A DNA stretch of 64,000 nucleotides from Vulcanisaeta souniana JCM 11219 (GTDB taxonomy: Archaea > Thermoproteota > Thermoprotei > Thermoproteales > Thermocladiaceae), in NCBI RefSeq assembly GCF_026000775.1, contig NZ_AP026830.1, forward strand, positions 620,001-684,000, written 5' to 3'. The position numbers and the translations under genes were made by a program. Under the pieces are notes generated by a model that did not search any database, had not been told where the DNA came from, and saw only the letters and a list, made by a program, of their open reading frames with translations. Positions 1 through 8,697 of the stretch are shown in pieces. Numbering within the stretch: position 1 is the stretch's first letter; each line of letters starts with the position of its first letter.

Positions 1-365
1 AGGAAATCTCCTTTGTGAGGGATCTCGATAACTCCATGCTTTTGCTGACAAGGGATATTAAGCTTATGGAAAGTTATGAGCTCAGGAATGTAATAAGGGA
101 TTCGCTTGGTAGTTATCCTGGGCCTATTCATTTAAGTATTGATGTTGATGTTCTTGATCCATCAATAATGCCTGGCGTCGGCAATCCAGAGGGCTTTGGG
201 CTTAGTTACGGTGAGCTCTTGAGGGTTATTAGGGCCGTCCTTGATTACGGTGGTTTCAGAGTTAAGGCTGTGGATCTCGTTGAATACTCACCGCCTAATG
301 ATCCAGGCTTAATGTCGCTACCTGCAATGGCTAGGTTGATCCTTGATGTACTTAATTATCTATGA
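1..365 (+). CDS. Agmatinase/arginase (ureohydrolase) family protein, 3' part only
   Basis: The gene is cut by the left edge; it is open from the first bases and stops with TGA at 363-365. It encodes the C-terminal part of a ureohydrolase, which hydrolyses a guanidino compound such as agmatine or arginine to urea and an amine. The visible segment carries the family signature SIDVDVLDPSIMPG, whose aspartates are ligands of the binuclear manganese centre, followed by PEGFGLSYGELL and the VEYSPPNDP stretch typical of the last catalytic loop. Agmatinase is the likelier activity in archaea, where agmatine feeds polyamine synthesis, but the substrate cannot be decided from this fragment. Confidence 0.85.
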   Translation, partial: EISFVRDLDNSMLLLTRDIKLMESYELRNVIRDSLGSYPGPIHLSIDVDVLDPSIMPGVGNPEGFGLSYGELLRVIRAVLDYGGFRVKAVDLVEYSPPNDPGLMSLPAMARLILDVLNYL

Positions 366-368
366 AAA

Positions 369-380
369 TTTATTTAAATA
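369..380 (+). promoter_or_regulatory. TATA-box promoter of glyS
   Basis: The AT-rich element TTTATTTAAATA is centred about 28 bases before the ATG at 403, so the transcript should begin at or next to the start codon. The same spacing appears before many genes in the window and points to leaderless transcription. Confidence 0.65.
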
Positions 381-402
381 TGCCCAGCAGTTACCGTGTT
401 GA

Positions 403-2178
403 ATGGACATCGAGAAATTTATGGAGTTAATGAGCGAGAATGGATTCTTCTACCCCAGCTTTGAGATTTATAGGAGTAAGGCTGAGGTAGGTGGGTTCTA
501 TGACTATGGGCCACTTGGTGTGGAGTTCAAAAGGAATGTCATTGAGAAGTGGCGCAGGGTCTTCATTTATCCGTACCAAGACCTCATAGTCGAGATAGAG
601 ACGCCTATTGTTATGCCGAGGATTGTTTTTGAGGCCAGTGGGCATCTTGAGCATTTCACGGACTCGATTGTTGAATGCACTAAGTGTGGTCGTAGATTCA
701 GGGCTGATCACTTGATAGAGGAGGAACTCGGTAAGAGGGGTATTTCCGTGAAGACTGAGGGACTGAGCCTTGAGGAACTTGATGAGTTAATTAAGAAGTA
801 CAATATTAAGTGCCCGGCCTGCAATGGTGAATTGGGTAACGTCAAACCCTTTAACCTATTGTTTCAAACCACAATAGGGCCCTACAGCGACAACATTGGT
901 TACCTTAGGCCTGAGACGGCCCAGGGAATGTTCGTATCATTCCCAAGGGTATTTAACCTAGTGGGTAGGAAACTGCCGTTTGGTATAGCGCAGATTGGCA
1001 AGGTTGGTAGGAATGAGATATCGCCCAGGCAGGGCCTGATAAGGCTTAGGGAATTCACCCAGATGGAGATTGAGTTCTTCTTCGATCCAGAAAATGCCAA
1101 GTGCCCATATCTTGATGAGTTGGATGTTAAGTTGAGGATAATACCGGAGAAGGATGTTGCCGCCGGCGTTAAGGAGCCCAGGGAGTTCAGGCCTAGGGAG
1201 GTTGTTGAAAGCGGTATTGTACCTAATGAGTGGATGGCGCTCTTCATGGGCCTCGCCACAATATACATGAATGAACTCGGTATACCACTCGATCACCAAT
1301 ACTTCCTCGCCAAACTACCTGAGGAGAGAGCCCATTACTCAGCGGCCAGCTTTGACCAGATGGTTTATAGTGAGAGGTTTGGTTGGGTTGAGGTTAGCGG
1401 CCATGCGTACAGGACTGATTATGACCTCAGTAGGCACGCAAAGTACAGTGGTTATGACATGAGTGTTGACAGGAGACTGGCCATACCGAAGGAAACTGTT
1501 GAGGCTAGGGTTTACCCGAATCCGCAGAGGATTAGGGAGGTTTTCGGTAATGAAATGTCTAGGGTTATGCAGGCCCTTGGAAAGGCCGACCCTAATTGGC
1601 TAATTAATGAACTCAATAGTAGGGGTAAGGCGGTTATTGATGGCTACACGATAACCAGCGATATGGTTTTCATAAAGGAGGAGAAGAGAAAGGTTCATGT
1701 TGAGAGATTTATTCCACATGATATTGAGCCATCCTTTGGCGTTGACAGGATCATCTATGTCGCTCTGGAGCACGCATATACTGAGATTAATGGCAAACCA
1801 TTACTTAAGTTGCCACCTGATCTTGCGCCAATTAAGGTTGCCGTGTTACCAATAATAAGAAAGCAGGAATATGTGAGTATAGGCAGGAGTATATATAGGG
1901 AATTGTCAATGTTTGGAATTAGGGCTATTTATGACGATGATGGCGCAATAGGGAGTAGGTATGCTAAGTATGACTCGATTGGTGTACCATTTGCTATAAC
2001 CATAGATGATAAAACGCCTGTTGACAATACGGTTACAATAAGGGATAGGGATACGAGGGCCCAGGTCAGGGTTGGTGCTAATGGCGTTATTAGGGTAATG
2101 GAGGAGGCAATCTCGAAAAAACTGTCTGTTAATGACATAGCCAGGTTAATGGGGCTTCAAGTTATTGTTAGGGAATGA
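403..2178 (+). CDS. glyS: Glycyl-tRNA synthetase (archaeal/eukaryotic class II type)
   Basis: This enzyme charges tRNA-Gly with glycine in the cytoplasm. The 591-residue protein has the usual length of the archaeal/eukaryotic single-subunit form. The N-terminus (FYPSFEIYRSKAEVGGFYDYGPLG) is characteristic. Zinc-binding-like cysteine pairs follow (CTKCGRR near residue 95 and CPACNG near 140), then the class II core with LRPETAQGMF and the arginine motif RNEISPRQGLIRLREFTQ. The C-terminal anticodon-binding domain begins near residue 480 (APIKVAVLPI). The start at ATG 403 matches the TATA spacing. It is a single gene between the ureohydrolase and rpl14, each of which appears to have its own promoter. 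Confidence 0.97.
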   Translation: MDIEKFMELMSENGFFYPSFEIYRSKAEVGGFYDYGPLGVEFKRNVIEKWRRVFIYPYQDLIVEIETPIVMPRIVFEASGHLEHFTDSIVECTKCGRRFRADHLIEEELGKRGISVKTEGLSLEELDELIKKYNIKCPACNGELGNVKPFNLLFQTTIGPYSDNIGYLRPETAQGMFVSFPRVFNLVGRKLPFGIAQIGKVGRNEISPRQGLIRLREFTQMEIEFFFDPENAKCPYLDELDVKLRIIPEKDVAAGVKEPREFRPREVVESGIVPNEWMALFMGLATIYMNELGIPLDHQYFLAKLPEERAHYSAASFDQMVYSERFGWVEVSGHAYRTDYDLSRHAKYSGYDMSVDRRLAIPKETVEARVYPNPQRIREVFGNEMSRVMQALGKADPNWLINELNSRGKAVIDGYTITSDMVFIKEEKRKVHVERFIPHDIEPSFGVDRIIYVALEHAYTEINGKPLLKLPPDLAPIKVAVLPIIRKQEYVSIGRSIYRELSMFGIRAIYDDDGAIGSRYAKYDSIGVPFAITIDDKTPVDNTVTIRDRDTRAQVRVGANGVIRVMEEAISKKLSVNDIARLMGLQVIVRE

Positions 2179-2186
2179 ATTAGATA

Positions 2187-2198
2187 AGCTTATAAAAC
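2187..2198 (+). promoter_or_regulatory. TATA-box promoter of rpl14
   Basis: The element GCTTATAAAACC lies about 27 bases before the ATG at 2220, again fitting a leaderless transcript. It is only about 10 bases downstream of the glyS stop codon. Confidence 0.6.
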
Positions 2199-2219
2199 CA
2201 AGCCCTATTCTCACTGCCG

Positions 2220-2654
2220 ATGGCGAAGAGGGGTGGTGCACGTCAGGTAGGTGTTAGCTGGAGATTCCATAAGACTCCCGGCATATTCATGAATAGCCTA
2301 GTCCCTGTTGCGGATAATAGTGGTGCTAAGCTTGTTAGGATAATTGGTGTAATTGGGCATATAGCAAAACCCGTTCATAGGGAGGTTCCTGGCGCCTCAG
2401 TGGGTGATATGGTGGTTGTCAGTGTAGTTGAGGGCAAGCCGGAGGTTAGGAAGCAGATACTTAGGGCAATTGTTATTAGGCAGAGAAAGCCGTACAGGAG
2501 ACCTGATGGTACCTGGATAACCTTTGAAGATAATGCGGTGGTGATTACTGATGAAAACGGCGCCCCAAAGGGTAGTGAGATACATGGGCCAGTGGCTATG
2601 GAGGCAGCCCTAAGATGGCCGGGTATATCGAATTTAGCAACAATAATAATTTAA
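2220..2654 (+). CDS. rpl14: Large-subunit ribosomal protein L14 (uL14)
   Basis: uL14 is a component of the 50S subunit at the interface with the 30S subunit, where it contacts 23S rRNA. The 144-residue product has the typical archaeal length. It shows the L14 core [15 protein letters not shown] and the later segment [22 protein letters not shown]. The short N-terminal extension rich in Gly and Arg is normal for archaeal L14. In many archaea this gene lies in the large ribosomal protein operon; here it stands alone between glyS and an unrelated opposite-strand gene. Confidence 0.97.
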   Translation: MAKRGGARQVGVSWRFHKTPGIFMNSLVPVADNSGAKLVRIIGVIGHIAKPVHREVPGASVGDMVVVSVVEGKPEVRKQILRAIVIRQRKPYRRPDGTWITFEDNAVVITDENGAPKGSEIHGPVAMEAALRWPGISNLATIII

Positions 2655-2673
2655 TCTAGTTTTAACCTAACGA

Positions 2674-3348
2674 TTAAGACTTCTTCTGGAGAACTACCCT
2701 AAGTACGTTTGCTTTTGCTTCCTCGGACGCGACCTCGTAATCATATTGTGCAACGAACCCCCTAATAAACGATGTGAGTGCCTTATTGCCAGTATCAGTG
2801 GCTCCACTGGGTCCTATCGCCATTAACTCAATTGCGTTTGGACCCAACTTCTTAATCTCGACATGCCTAACTGCTAATAATCGACTTATTCTTGAAACCG
2901 CCTCAAGGAGTTCCTCTAGGTCTTCAAATTCCATCCTGACCAATGCACCGACCTGGTGGCCATACTTCTCATAAATGCTCCATAACTCACCCAGGGCCTT
3001 ACCTGCATTTTCCCTAATATCACTTGGTATATTATTGTTCTTGTATAGGTCAATTAACAGGGACGTCATATAGGAGCAAACCTCCTCAATTAATTTCATG
3101 GGCATTGGTATTACGTCCATGGAACTAAGCACTTTATATAACCTCCAGAAGTAAACTAAGTCCGATGGTTCAAATCCATCTTTAATTAATTCGGCGGTTA
3201 ATTTGAGTCCTTCGCCAGCAACATGAAATAAGGTTCTTCCCCTGGATTTGGCGACGCGTGATAGGTCAGAGGCTATGTTCTTAGGAACCATTATGGTTGT
3301 CCTTGAGTAGGTCTCCTCGGTCCCCTGTTCCGTGTTGTCCTTAGCCAT
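2674..3348 (-). CDS. Conserved protein with ribbon-helix-helix-like N-terminus, function unknown
   Basis: The 224-residue product is not recognised as a named family. After an acidic leader, residues about 17-55 (TTIMVPKNIASDLSRVAKSRGRT) resemble a ribbon-helix-helix fold of the kind used for DNA binding, with a short beta-like strand and two helices. The remainder is helical, with a C-terminal alpha/beta stretch around residues 155-215. A TATA-like element (TTTATAAG read on the minus strand, near 3384-3392) precedes the ATG by about 38 bases. The gene is convergent with rpl14. It could be a transcription factor or a small regulatory protein; only the N-terminal resemblance supports that. Confidence 0.55.
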   Translation of the reverse strand: MAKDNTEQGTEETYSRTTIMVPKNIASDLSRVAKSRGRTLFHVAGEGLKLTAELIKDGFEPSDLVYFWRLYKVLSSMDVIPMPMKLIEEVCSYMTSLLIDLYKNNNIPSDIRENAGKALGELWSIYEKYGHQVGALVRMEFEDLEELLEAVSRISRLLAVRHVEIKKLGPNAIELMAIGPSGATDTGNKALTSFIRGFVAQYDYEVASEEAKANVLRVVLQKKS

Positions 3349-3441
3349 AAGTACTCAATTATTTATGTGAATGCATTAGAATACTTATAAACCTTATTGC
3401 ACACAATCCATGGTATCGACGTGGAACATATTATAGTGAAA

Positions 3442-5106
3442 TTAAAGCGTAATGGCTCCCTCAAGCCTGTACCTCTCTCTAGCCAGCCTGAATAATTTCC
3501 TCCATAGGAAAACACTCAGCAGTATCACATTTATGGCGAGTATTAGACTCATGGCCTCAAGTCCAATGATATTCCCTATAGCCGTGTAATAATCCATTAG
3601 GGCAGTGTATCCATTAACCATGTAGATACGCCCATTAAGTCCCTGGATATACTCAGCAACTTCAAGTCCTCCCCATGTCGAACCCACCGTACTTGCTAAA
3701 CCCGTTATTGTGGCAGGCATGGCGCCCGGAATCGCCAACCTTCTAAGTCTCTGCCAGGTACTTAACCTCAGGTTTTCCGCCACGTCCCACAAACTCCTGG
3801 GAATAGTCTTCATGCCCACGTACATGTTATAAATCACGTACCAAGCAGTACTTAGGTAGGCAACAATGAAAACAAGTACTTCAAGCGACATATGCAGACC
3901 AAGGTTCATGGCTAAATACGTTATGAAGGGTATGGCAATCAACGGCAAGTAAGCCGATACAGGTATTGATGCAAGATCCTCAAGGATTGGCAATAAAATA
4001 GCTTCAATCCTCCTATGTGTCACCATTAGGTAATTAACGGGAATGGCCGTCAGAATTGCCGAGGCTGTGACCAGGACAACCCTTAACCAATCAAGCCCGA
4101 GGTAATAAAGGTAAAGTAAACCGTATTTGTATAGATCATTTATGATAGGGACCCAGGTGGTTTCCCAGGATTCATAAATCGAATAAGTAATTAATCCAAT
4201 AATTAGAACAGCAATGCCTATGCCAATATACCTCTCAGACTGAGTTACTATGTTCCTAGGTCTAGGTCTTACCAGTAATCTATGCCTAACGGCATAACTC
4301 GATGCCCTAATGAATATGGGCATTATGGCGTCTTCAACAGCCGTTACCCTCCTTAAATACCTAATGTTCCTGGCTGCCAGGGACCTAACGCGACTGGTTA
4401 TTATGGGCCTCCTGATCCTGGTTCTTGTTATTTCCATAAATGGGTCATAACTATACTTAACCGCCCAATCAACGAATGGCCTAAGTATTCCGAATAGTAC
4501 TGCGGTTACCATAATCACCAATACACCAAGTCCAGTAAGTGCAGCTGTCCACTCACCCCTACTTGTCCATGATGCCACCAACGCCCCTATACCAAACACT
4601 GAGTATTGTGTCGTGCCTAGGGTAACGACCTCGCTGACCACTATGTAGAACAATGCATCAGCGAAACTTACTAAGACATTACCGGCAACCCTAGGCATTG
4701 TAACAGGTATGTATAGATACCTAAACTTACCCCAGAAGCCCAGGTTAAGCATTTCTGTGGCATCCTCGAGTGACTGGGGCGCCGTCTTAATGGCCTCATA
4801 CTCACCAACCCATATATTCCAAACAACCGCAGTGAAAACAAGAAAGTCAACAGCCAACTCGGTCCCTATGTAACCACCTATTGACTTAACGAAGAAAATC
4901 AGGACTATTGGAAAGAAGGTTATGACAGGGACAGACTCAAGGGTCTGCGTCAATGATAGGAACACTCTCTCAAAAAGCCCATTTTTTGCAGCAGCATAAC
5001 CAAGAAACCAACCAAGCACTATACCCAGCATTATGGTGAGGGCAACCCTACCAAAGGTCGCAAGTGTTGCTAGAAACGCCAACAGCACCACTGACCATAG
5101 TACCAT
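3442..5106 (-). CDS. ABC transporter permease, duplicated anion (NitT/TauT-like) type
   Basis: The 554-residue membrane protein contains two consecutive binding-protein-dependent permease domains in one chain (about residues 10-220 and 300-545), with around twelve hydrophobic segments. Each half has the cytoplasmic EAA-like loop: EAIKTAPQSLEDATEMLNLG in the first, and GMKTIPRSLWDVAENLRLS in the second. This arrangement matches the duplicated anion-transport permease family (COG4986-like), related to nitrate, sulfonate and taurine permeases. It lies 10 bases downstream of the ATPase gene and is probably cotranscribed with it. No substrate-binding protein is adjacent, so the substrate is unknown. 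Confidence 0.85.
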   Translation of the reverse strand: MVLWSVVLLAFLATLATFGRVALTIMLGIVLGWFLGYAAAKNGLFERVFLSLTQTLESVPVITFFPIVLIFFVKSIGGYIGTELAVDFLVFTAVVWNIWVGEYEAIKTAPQSLEDATEMLNLGFWGKFRYLYIPVTMPRVAGNVLVSFADALFYIVVSEVVTLGTTQYSVFGIGALVASWTSRGEWTAALTGLGVLVIMVTAVLFGILRPFVDWAVKYSYDPFMEITRTRIRRPIITSRVRSLAARNIRYLRRVTAVEDAIMPIFIRASSYAVRHRLLVRPRPRNIVTQSERYIGIGIAVLIIGLITYSIYESWETTWVPIINDLYKYGLLYLYYLGLDWLRVVLVTASAILTAIPVNYLMVTHRRIEAILLPILEDLASIPVSAYLPLIAIPFITYLAMNLGLHMSLEVLVFIVAYLSTAWYVIYNMYVGMKTIPRSLWDVAENLRLSTWQRLRRLAIPGAMPATITGLASTVGSTWGGLEVAEYIQGLNGRIYMVNGYTALMDYYTAIGNIIGLEAMSLILAINVILLSVFLWRKLFRLARERYRLEGAITL

Positions 5107-5116
5107 ACTCCATCAC

Positions 5117-5899
5117 CTAAACCTTGAGACTTATGGATAATAATGAGTATAGTCTATCTAGGTAGTCCTGGAACTCCACATCCCTGGTATTCCTGGGTCT
5201 CGGTAGTCTTACCTCAACCTCGGCTATAATACTCGCCGGTCTCCCACCGAGTATTATAACCTTGTCACTTAATTCCACGACCTCCTCTAAATTGTGGCTG
5301 ACCATCACGATCGCCTTCACGGTGGACTCCTCATTAAACACCATATTGTATATCTCGGCCCTTAAACCCTCGGCCGTTATTGCATCAAGGTTTGCAAAGG
5401 GCTCATCCATCAACAAAACCATTGGCTGGGCAGCCAATGCCCTTGCAATAGCGACCCTCTGCTTCATACCACCGCTCAATTCCCTTGGATAATAATCCTC
5501 AAATCCACTGAGACCAACTAACTCAAGGTACTTCCTGGCAATTTCCTTCCTAACCTCCTTACTGAGGTCCTTCCTATGGAGTAGGGCTAATTCCACATTC
5601 TCAAGTGCCGTGAGCCAGGGATAGAGGGCGAAGTCCTGGAATATCATGGCAAGCTTGGGTGTTGGACCCCTGACCTCCTCACCCATGAGGATGACCTTAC
5701 CACTGTCAGGTTTTCTTAGGCCAGCTATTATCTTGAGCAGGGTTGTTTTTCCCGTGCCAGTGGGTGCGACTATTGATACGAATTCCTGGGAATAAACCTT
5801 GAAACTTATGTCCTTGAGTACAGGTATGGGGCCCTTCTCAGTCTTATAGCTATAATTAATGTTAATTACCTCAAGGACTGCTTCCTTTAATGTTGCAAT
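5117..5899 (-). CDS. ABC transporter ATPase, NitT/TauT type, without a canonical start codon
   Basis: This is the ATP-hydrolysing subunit of the importer encoded with the downstream permease. The reading frame is open up to a TAA at 5918-5920. It shows a complete Walker A (APTGTGKTT), the signature LSGGMKQR, Walker [14 protein letters not shown] and the switch histidine in MVSHNLEE. The first in-frame ATG is at 5686, after Walker A, so it cannot be the true start. No ATG, GTG or TTG occurs in frame between 5687 and the upstream stop. The best candidate is ATT at 5899, which gives about 260 residues, the usual family length. A TATA-like element at 5930-5938 lies about 35 bases upstream of it. 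Confidence 0.85.
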   Translation of the reverse strand: MATLKEAVLEVININYSYKTEKGPIPVLKDISFKVYSQEFVSIVAPTGTGKTTLLKIIAGLRKPDSGKVILMGEEVRGPTPKLAMIFQDFALYPWLTALENVELALLHRKDLSKEVRKEIARKYLELVGLSGFEDYYPRELSGGMKQRVAIARALAAQPMVLLMDEPFANLDAITAEGLRAEIYNMVFNEESTVKAIVMVSHNLEEVVELSDKVIILGGRPASIIAEVEVRLPRPRNTRDVEFQDYLDRLYSLLSISLKV

Positions 5900-5968
5900 G
5901 GTCCCACCGACTGACGATTAAGGAATTACTTAAAAAACTTATTCTGTGAAAACTGGCGCCATACCTAA

Positions 5969-6676
5969 TCACATCAATTCATTAATACTCGCGTCCTTAA
6001 TGCGAAATTCTCTGTATGATTCTTGGAAGTAGGTTTTAGGCATATCACCAAGCTCCTTACCAAGTAACCTAGTTTCAATTAACCGAATTAGGTGGGCTAG
6101 TCTAAACTTACCGAACATCAGTGTCTCATTGGCAATATCAATAATATCCCTCAATTTATCTATATCCGTAATCAACTTGCCGTTGATGACTAGAGGCACC
6201 TCAAAGCGATCCTCGCCTTGAACCTCAACCACAACGCCATCACGAGTCACCGAGTAAATACCACTATGTTTAAACCCGGTCTCCCTAGCTATTCTCAGGA
6301 TCTTCAATGCGCCATTTAAATCCCTGGCTATGAAGTGCATTATTGGTGCCCTAACGAGTAGCCATACGTCATCATCACTAATCCCGTTAATAACATTAGC
6401 AACCTCACTATAAGTAACCGGCCTATGCCATTTAGTAATGAATTTAAATAGCCCTGAACCCTTTGAGTAACTGAGTCGTGTGGCCTTGGCCAGGGCAATA
6501 CGACCACTACAACTACTTGTCGTGTAGTAATCACTCAATGACTTATTAAAGGCCAGTAGGAAGTCATAAATGTCAAAATCAACTCTACGCTGAATCCCCT
6601 CCTCAATCAATCTCTTGACGAATATAGACTTGCGAGCATCGAAGTTTGTCCTTACCATTTTATGCAGTATTTCCAT
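5969..6676 (-). CDS. taw3: tRNA wybutosine/wyosine biosynthesis protein Taw3 (TYW3 family)
   Basis: Taw3/TYW3 proteins are S-adenosylmethionine-dependent methyltransferases acting on the modified guanosine at position 37 of tRNA-Phe in the wyosine pathway. The 235-residue product has the family hallmark DYYTTSSCSGRI near residues 50-61. Further matches are WLLVRAPIMHFIARDL around 105-120, GFKHSGIYSV near 133, and the closing EVPLVINGKL. Length and motif order fit the archaeal family. The start is ATG 6676, preceded by an AT-rich promoter-like stretch. The ABC ATPase gene follows 69 bases downstream on the same strand and is functionally unrelated. Confidence 0.9.
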   Translation of the reverse strand: MEILHKMVRTNFDARKSIFVKRLIEEGIQRRVDFDIYDFLLAFNKSLSDYYTTSSCSGRIALAKATRLSYSKGSGLFKFITKWHRPVTYSEVANVINGISDDDVWLLVRAPIMHFIARDLNGALKILRIARETGFKHSGIYSVTRDGVVVEVQGEDRFEVPLVINGKLITDIDKLRDIIDIANETLMFGKFRLAHLIRLIETRLLGKELGDMPKTYFQESYREFRIKDASINELM

Positions 6677-6754
6677 GTTAAATTAATTTAAAAATACTTT
6701 ATGTATTGTCAATTACGTGAATTAATGGGTATGCTATCTTAAAATAAGCGCATT

Positions 6755-7879
6755 ATGGACCATAACGTAATGAAGGCCGGCATAGTAATGTCGATAATAA
6801 TCTCATTAATAATGGGCTTATTAATAGGGTACTCAATACCATCAATTCAACACGCACAGCAGGTAACTAAGACCACGACCCAGCAATACCTAAGCGTAAT
6901 CACCGCCTCACTCTACTCGCAGCTATTTAAGAAGGCGGGCAATGAGTTGGGAATTAACATGGCCGTGACGGGTATGGGTTCTGTGCAAGCCGCAAGGCAA
7001 GTCATCCTCAACCCAAGTGGATACTCAATTTATGCAAGCATAGACCCATACATATTAACGTCACTTCTATACCCAAGTAATATAACGAGTTGGTACATAG
7101 CCATCGCCAGCGATCAAATGGTCATCGCATACTCACCCAACATGCCCAAACCATTACTGAACACGGTTAATAACCTAACGATGACCGAGGAGGCGGCATT
7201 GAGGGATGGTAATTATACCGAGGCCATAATCATAACTAAGGAATTCCTCGACTTAATATTCTCCAACGAAACTCTTGACTTGGCACATGATTACGGCACC
7301 TATGCCATAGGCATGTCTAACCCGAATACGGATCCCGAGGGCTATAGGGCATTAATGGTGCTTCAGTTAACCGGCATTTACTGGGGGTTAGGGAGGAATT
7401 ACTACGTTAGCCTATTCAATTATGCTAATAGCACGGGCAATGTCTACGAGGTACTCGCCGGCAGTGAGTTGTTTGGTCCCGTTGAGACAGGCAAGGTTTG
7501 GTTTGACATCGCGATTTACAAATCATCGGCCGAAAGTGCTGGGTTGCCCTACTTCCCACTGCCGCCTCAGGTTAATTTAGGGGACCCTGCATACTCAGGT
7601 TATTACAGTGAGGCTTACGTCACCATAGTAGTTAATGGGCAGAGCTTAGTGGTTAAGGGCGCGCCCATTCAGCTTGCCTTGACAATACCCAACCAGGCAC
7701 CTAATAAGGTGCTTGCTGAGGAATTGATAATATACCTATTAACGCCGGGTGGGCATGAATTAATGAAAAAGCTCGGTATTGAGCCATTAACGCCGGCGAT
7801 ATTCTACGGCAACGTAAGCGCTGCACCACCTCTGATTAGGATCCTTGTTAATTCCTCATTACTTGAGTATGGCGGTTAA
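6755..7879 (+). CDS. Tungstate/molybdate-type ABC transporter substrate-binding protein
   Basis: The 374-residue protein begins with a hydrophobic segment (about residues 8-29) that should anchor or export it, followed by a periplasmic-binding-protein fold. The segment LSVITASLYSQLFKKAG resembles the start of the mature WtpA/ModA family, which binds tungstate or molybdate outside the cell. The C-terminal part (NQAPNKVLAEELIIYLLTPGG) has the usual pattern of this family. It overlaps the permease gene by 11 bases, so the two are translationally coupled. No lipobox cysteine is visible. Tungsten uptake would suit a thermoproteal lifestyle, but the ligand is inferred from family resemblance. Confidence 0.75.
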   Translation: MDHNVMKAGIVMSIIISLIMGLLIGYSIPSIQHAQQVTKTTTQQYLSVITASLYSQLFKKAGNELGINMAVTGMGSVQAARQVILNPSGYSIYASIDPYILTSLLYPSNITSWYIAIASDQMVIAYSPNMPKPLLNTVNNLTMTEEAALRDGNYTEAIIITKEFLDLIFSNETLDLAHDYGTYAIGMSNPNTDPEGYRALMVLQLTGIYWGLGRNYYVSLFNYANSTGNVYEVLAGSELFGPVETGKVWFDIAIYKSSAESAGLPYFPLPPQVNLGDPAYSGYYSEAYVTIVVNGQSLVVKGAPIQLALTIPNQAPNKVLAEELIIYLLTPGGHELMKKLGIEPLTPAIFYGNVSAAPPLIRILVNSSLLEYGG

Positions 7880-8696
7880 CGGGGTGGTTGGGTTGGATAA
7901 TTCGAGATACGCATTTACGCCATTCATAATACTCATCTCATTAATGCTATTACTGCCAATGGCCGTATTACTTTATGAGGGCCATGGGTACTTAATGAGT
8001 GCCTTCACAAGTACGTTATTCATAGAGGGCGTTACTGTGACGCTACTTGGTGCTATGATAGCCGCGGCACTAACCTTGATCCTTGGATTACCGACCGCTT
8101 ACGCCATATCCCGTGGGTTAATACCGAGACCAATCGATAGCATTGTTGGTGGTCTTTTAACAAGTCCATTAACAATACCTCACACTATAGTTGGTCTATC
8201 GCTTTTAATACTCGTATCGCCGATATCCCCAATACCCATAATACGTAGGTTACCACTCGTGGACACCATATGGGGCTTAGTGGCTGCGTACTTCATAGTC
8301 TCGGCACCAATAACCATAGGCGCCCTCAGGCAGGTATTTGATGGGCTTGATCCCGTATATGAGTATGTGGGCCTAACCCTGGGGTTAACTAGGTGGGGAG
8401 TATTTACGAAAGTTGTCATTCCAATGGCACGGAGAGAGTTAATATCCTCATTTCTTCTCTCTTTGAGTCGAGCCCTAAGTGAGTTTGGTTCAATAGTTAT
8501 CCTGGCCTATTACGTAATTAATCCACCATTATTCAATTATGTATATCCACTGCCAATACTGATTTGGTATTCATACGAGGTTTACGGCCTGCCCTTAGCC
8601 CTTGGTTATGCATCTGCATCATTGATAATCTCCATAATAATCATAGTACTGATTGAACTGATAAGTGGCGGTACGACCAGGTTTAGGCTTTGGTAA
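7869..8696 (+). CDS. Tungstate/molybdate-type ABC transporter permease
   Basis: This is the membrane subunit paired with the binding protein just upstream. About six hydrophobic segments are visible. The EAA loop is read as EYVGLTLGLTRWGVFTKVVIP near residue 165, and RALSEFGSIVIL follows, typical of ModB/WtpB permeases. ATG 7869 is chosen because it overlaps the upstream stop; an in-frame TTG at 7845 would add eight residues. No ATPase gene follows: the next gene, on the other strand, ends at 8698, so the energising subunit must be encoded elsewhere or borrowed from another transporter. Confidence 0.8.
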   Translation: MAVNGVVGLDNSRYAFTPFIILISLMLLLPMAVLLYEGHGYLMSAFTSTLFIEGVTVTLLGAMIAAALTLILGLPTAYAISRGLIPRPIDSIVGGLLTSPLTIPHTIVGLSLLILVSPISPIPIIRRLPLVDTIWGLVAAYFIVSAPITIGALRQVFDGLDPVYEYVGLTLGLTRWGVFTKVVIPMARRELISSFLLSLSRALSEFGSIVILAYYVINPPLFNYVYPLPILIWYSYEVYGLPLALGYASASLIISIIIIVLIELISGGTTRFRLW

Positions 8697-8697
8697 T

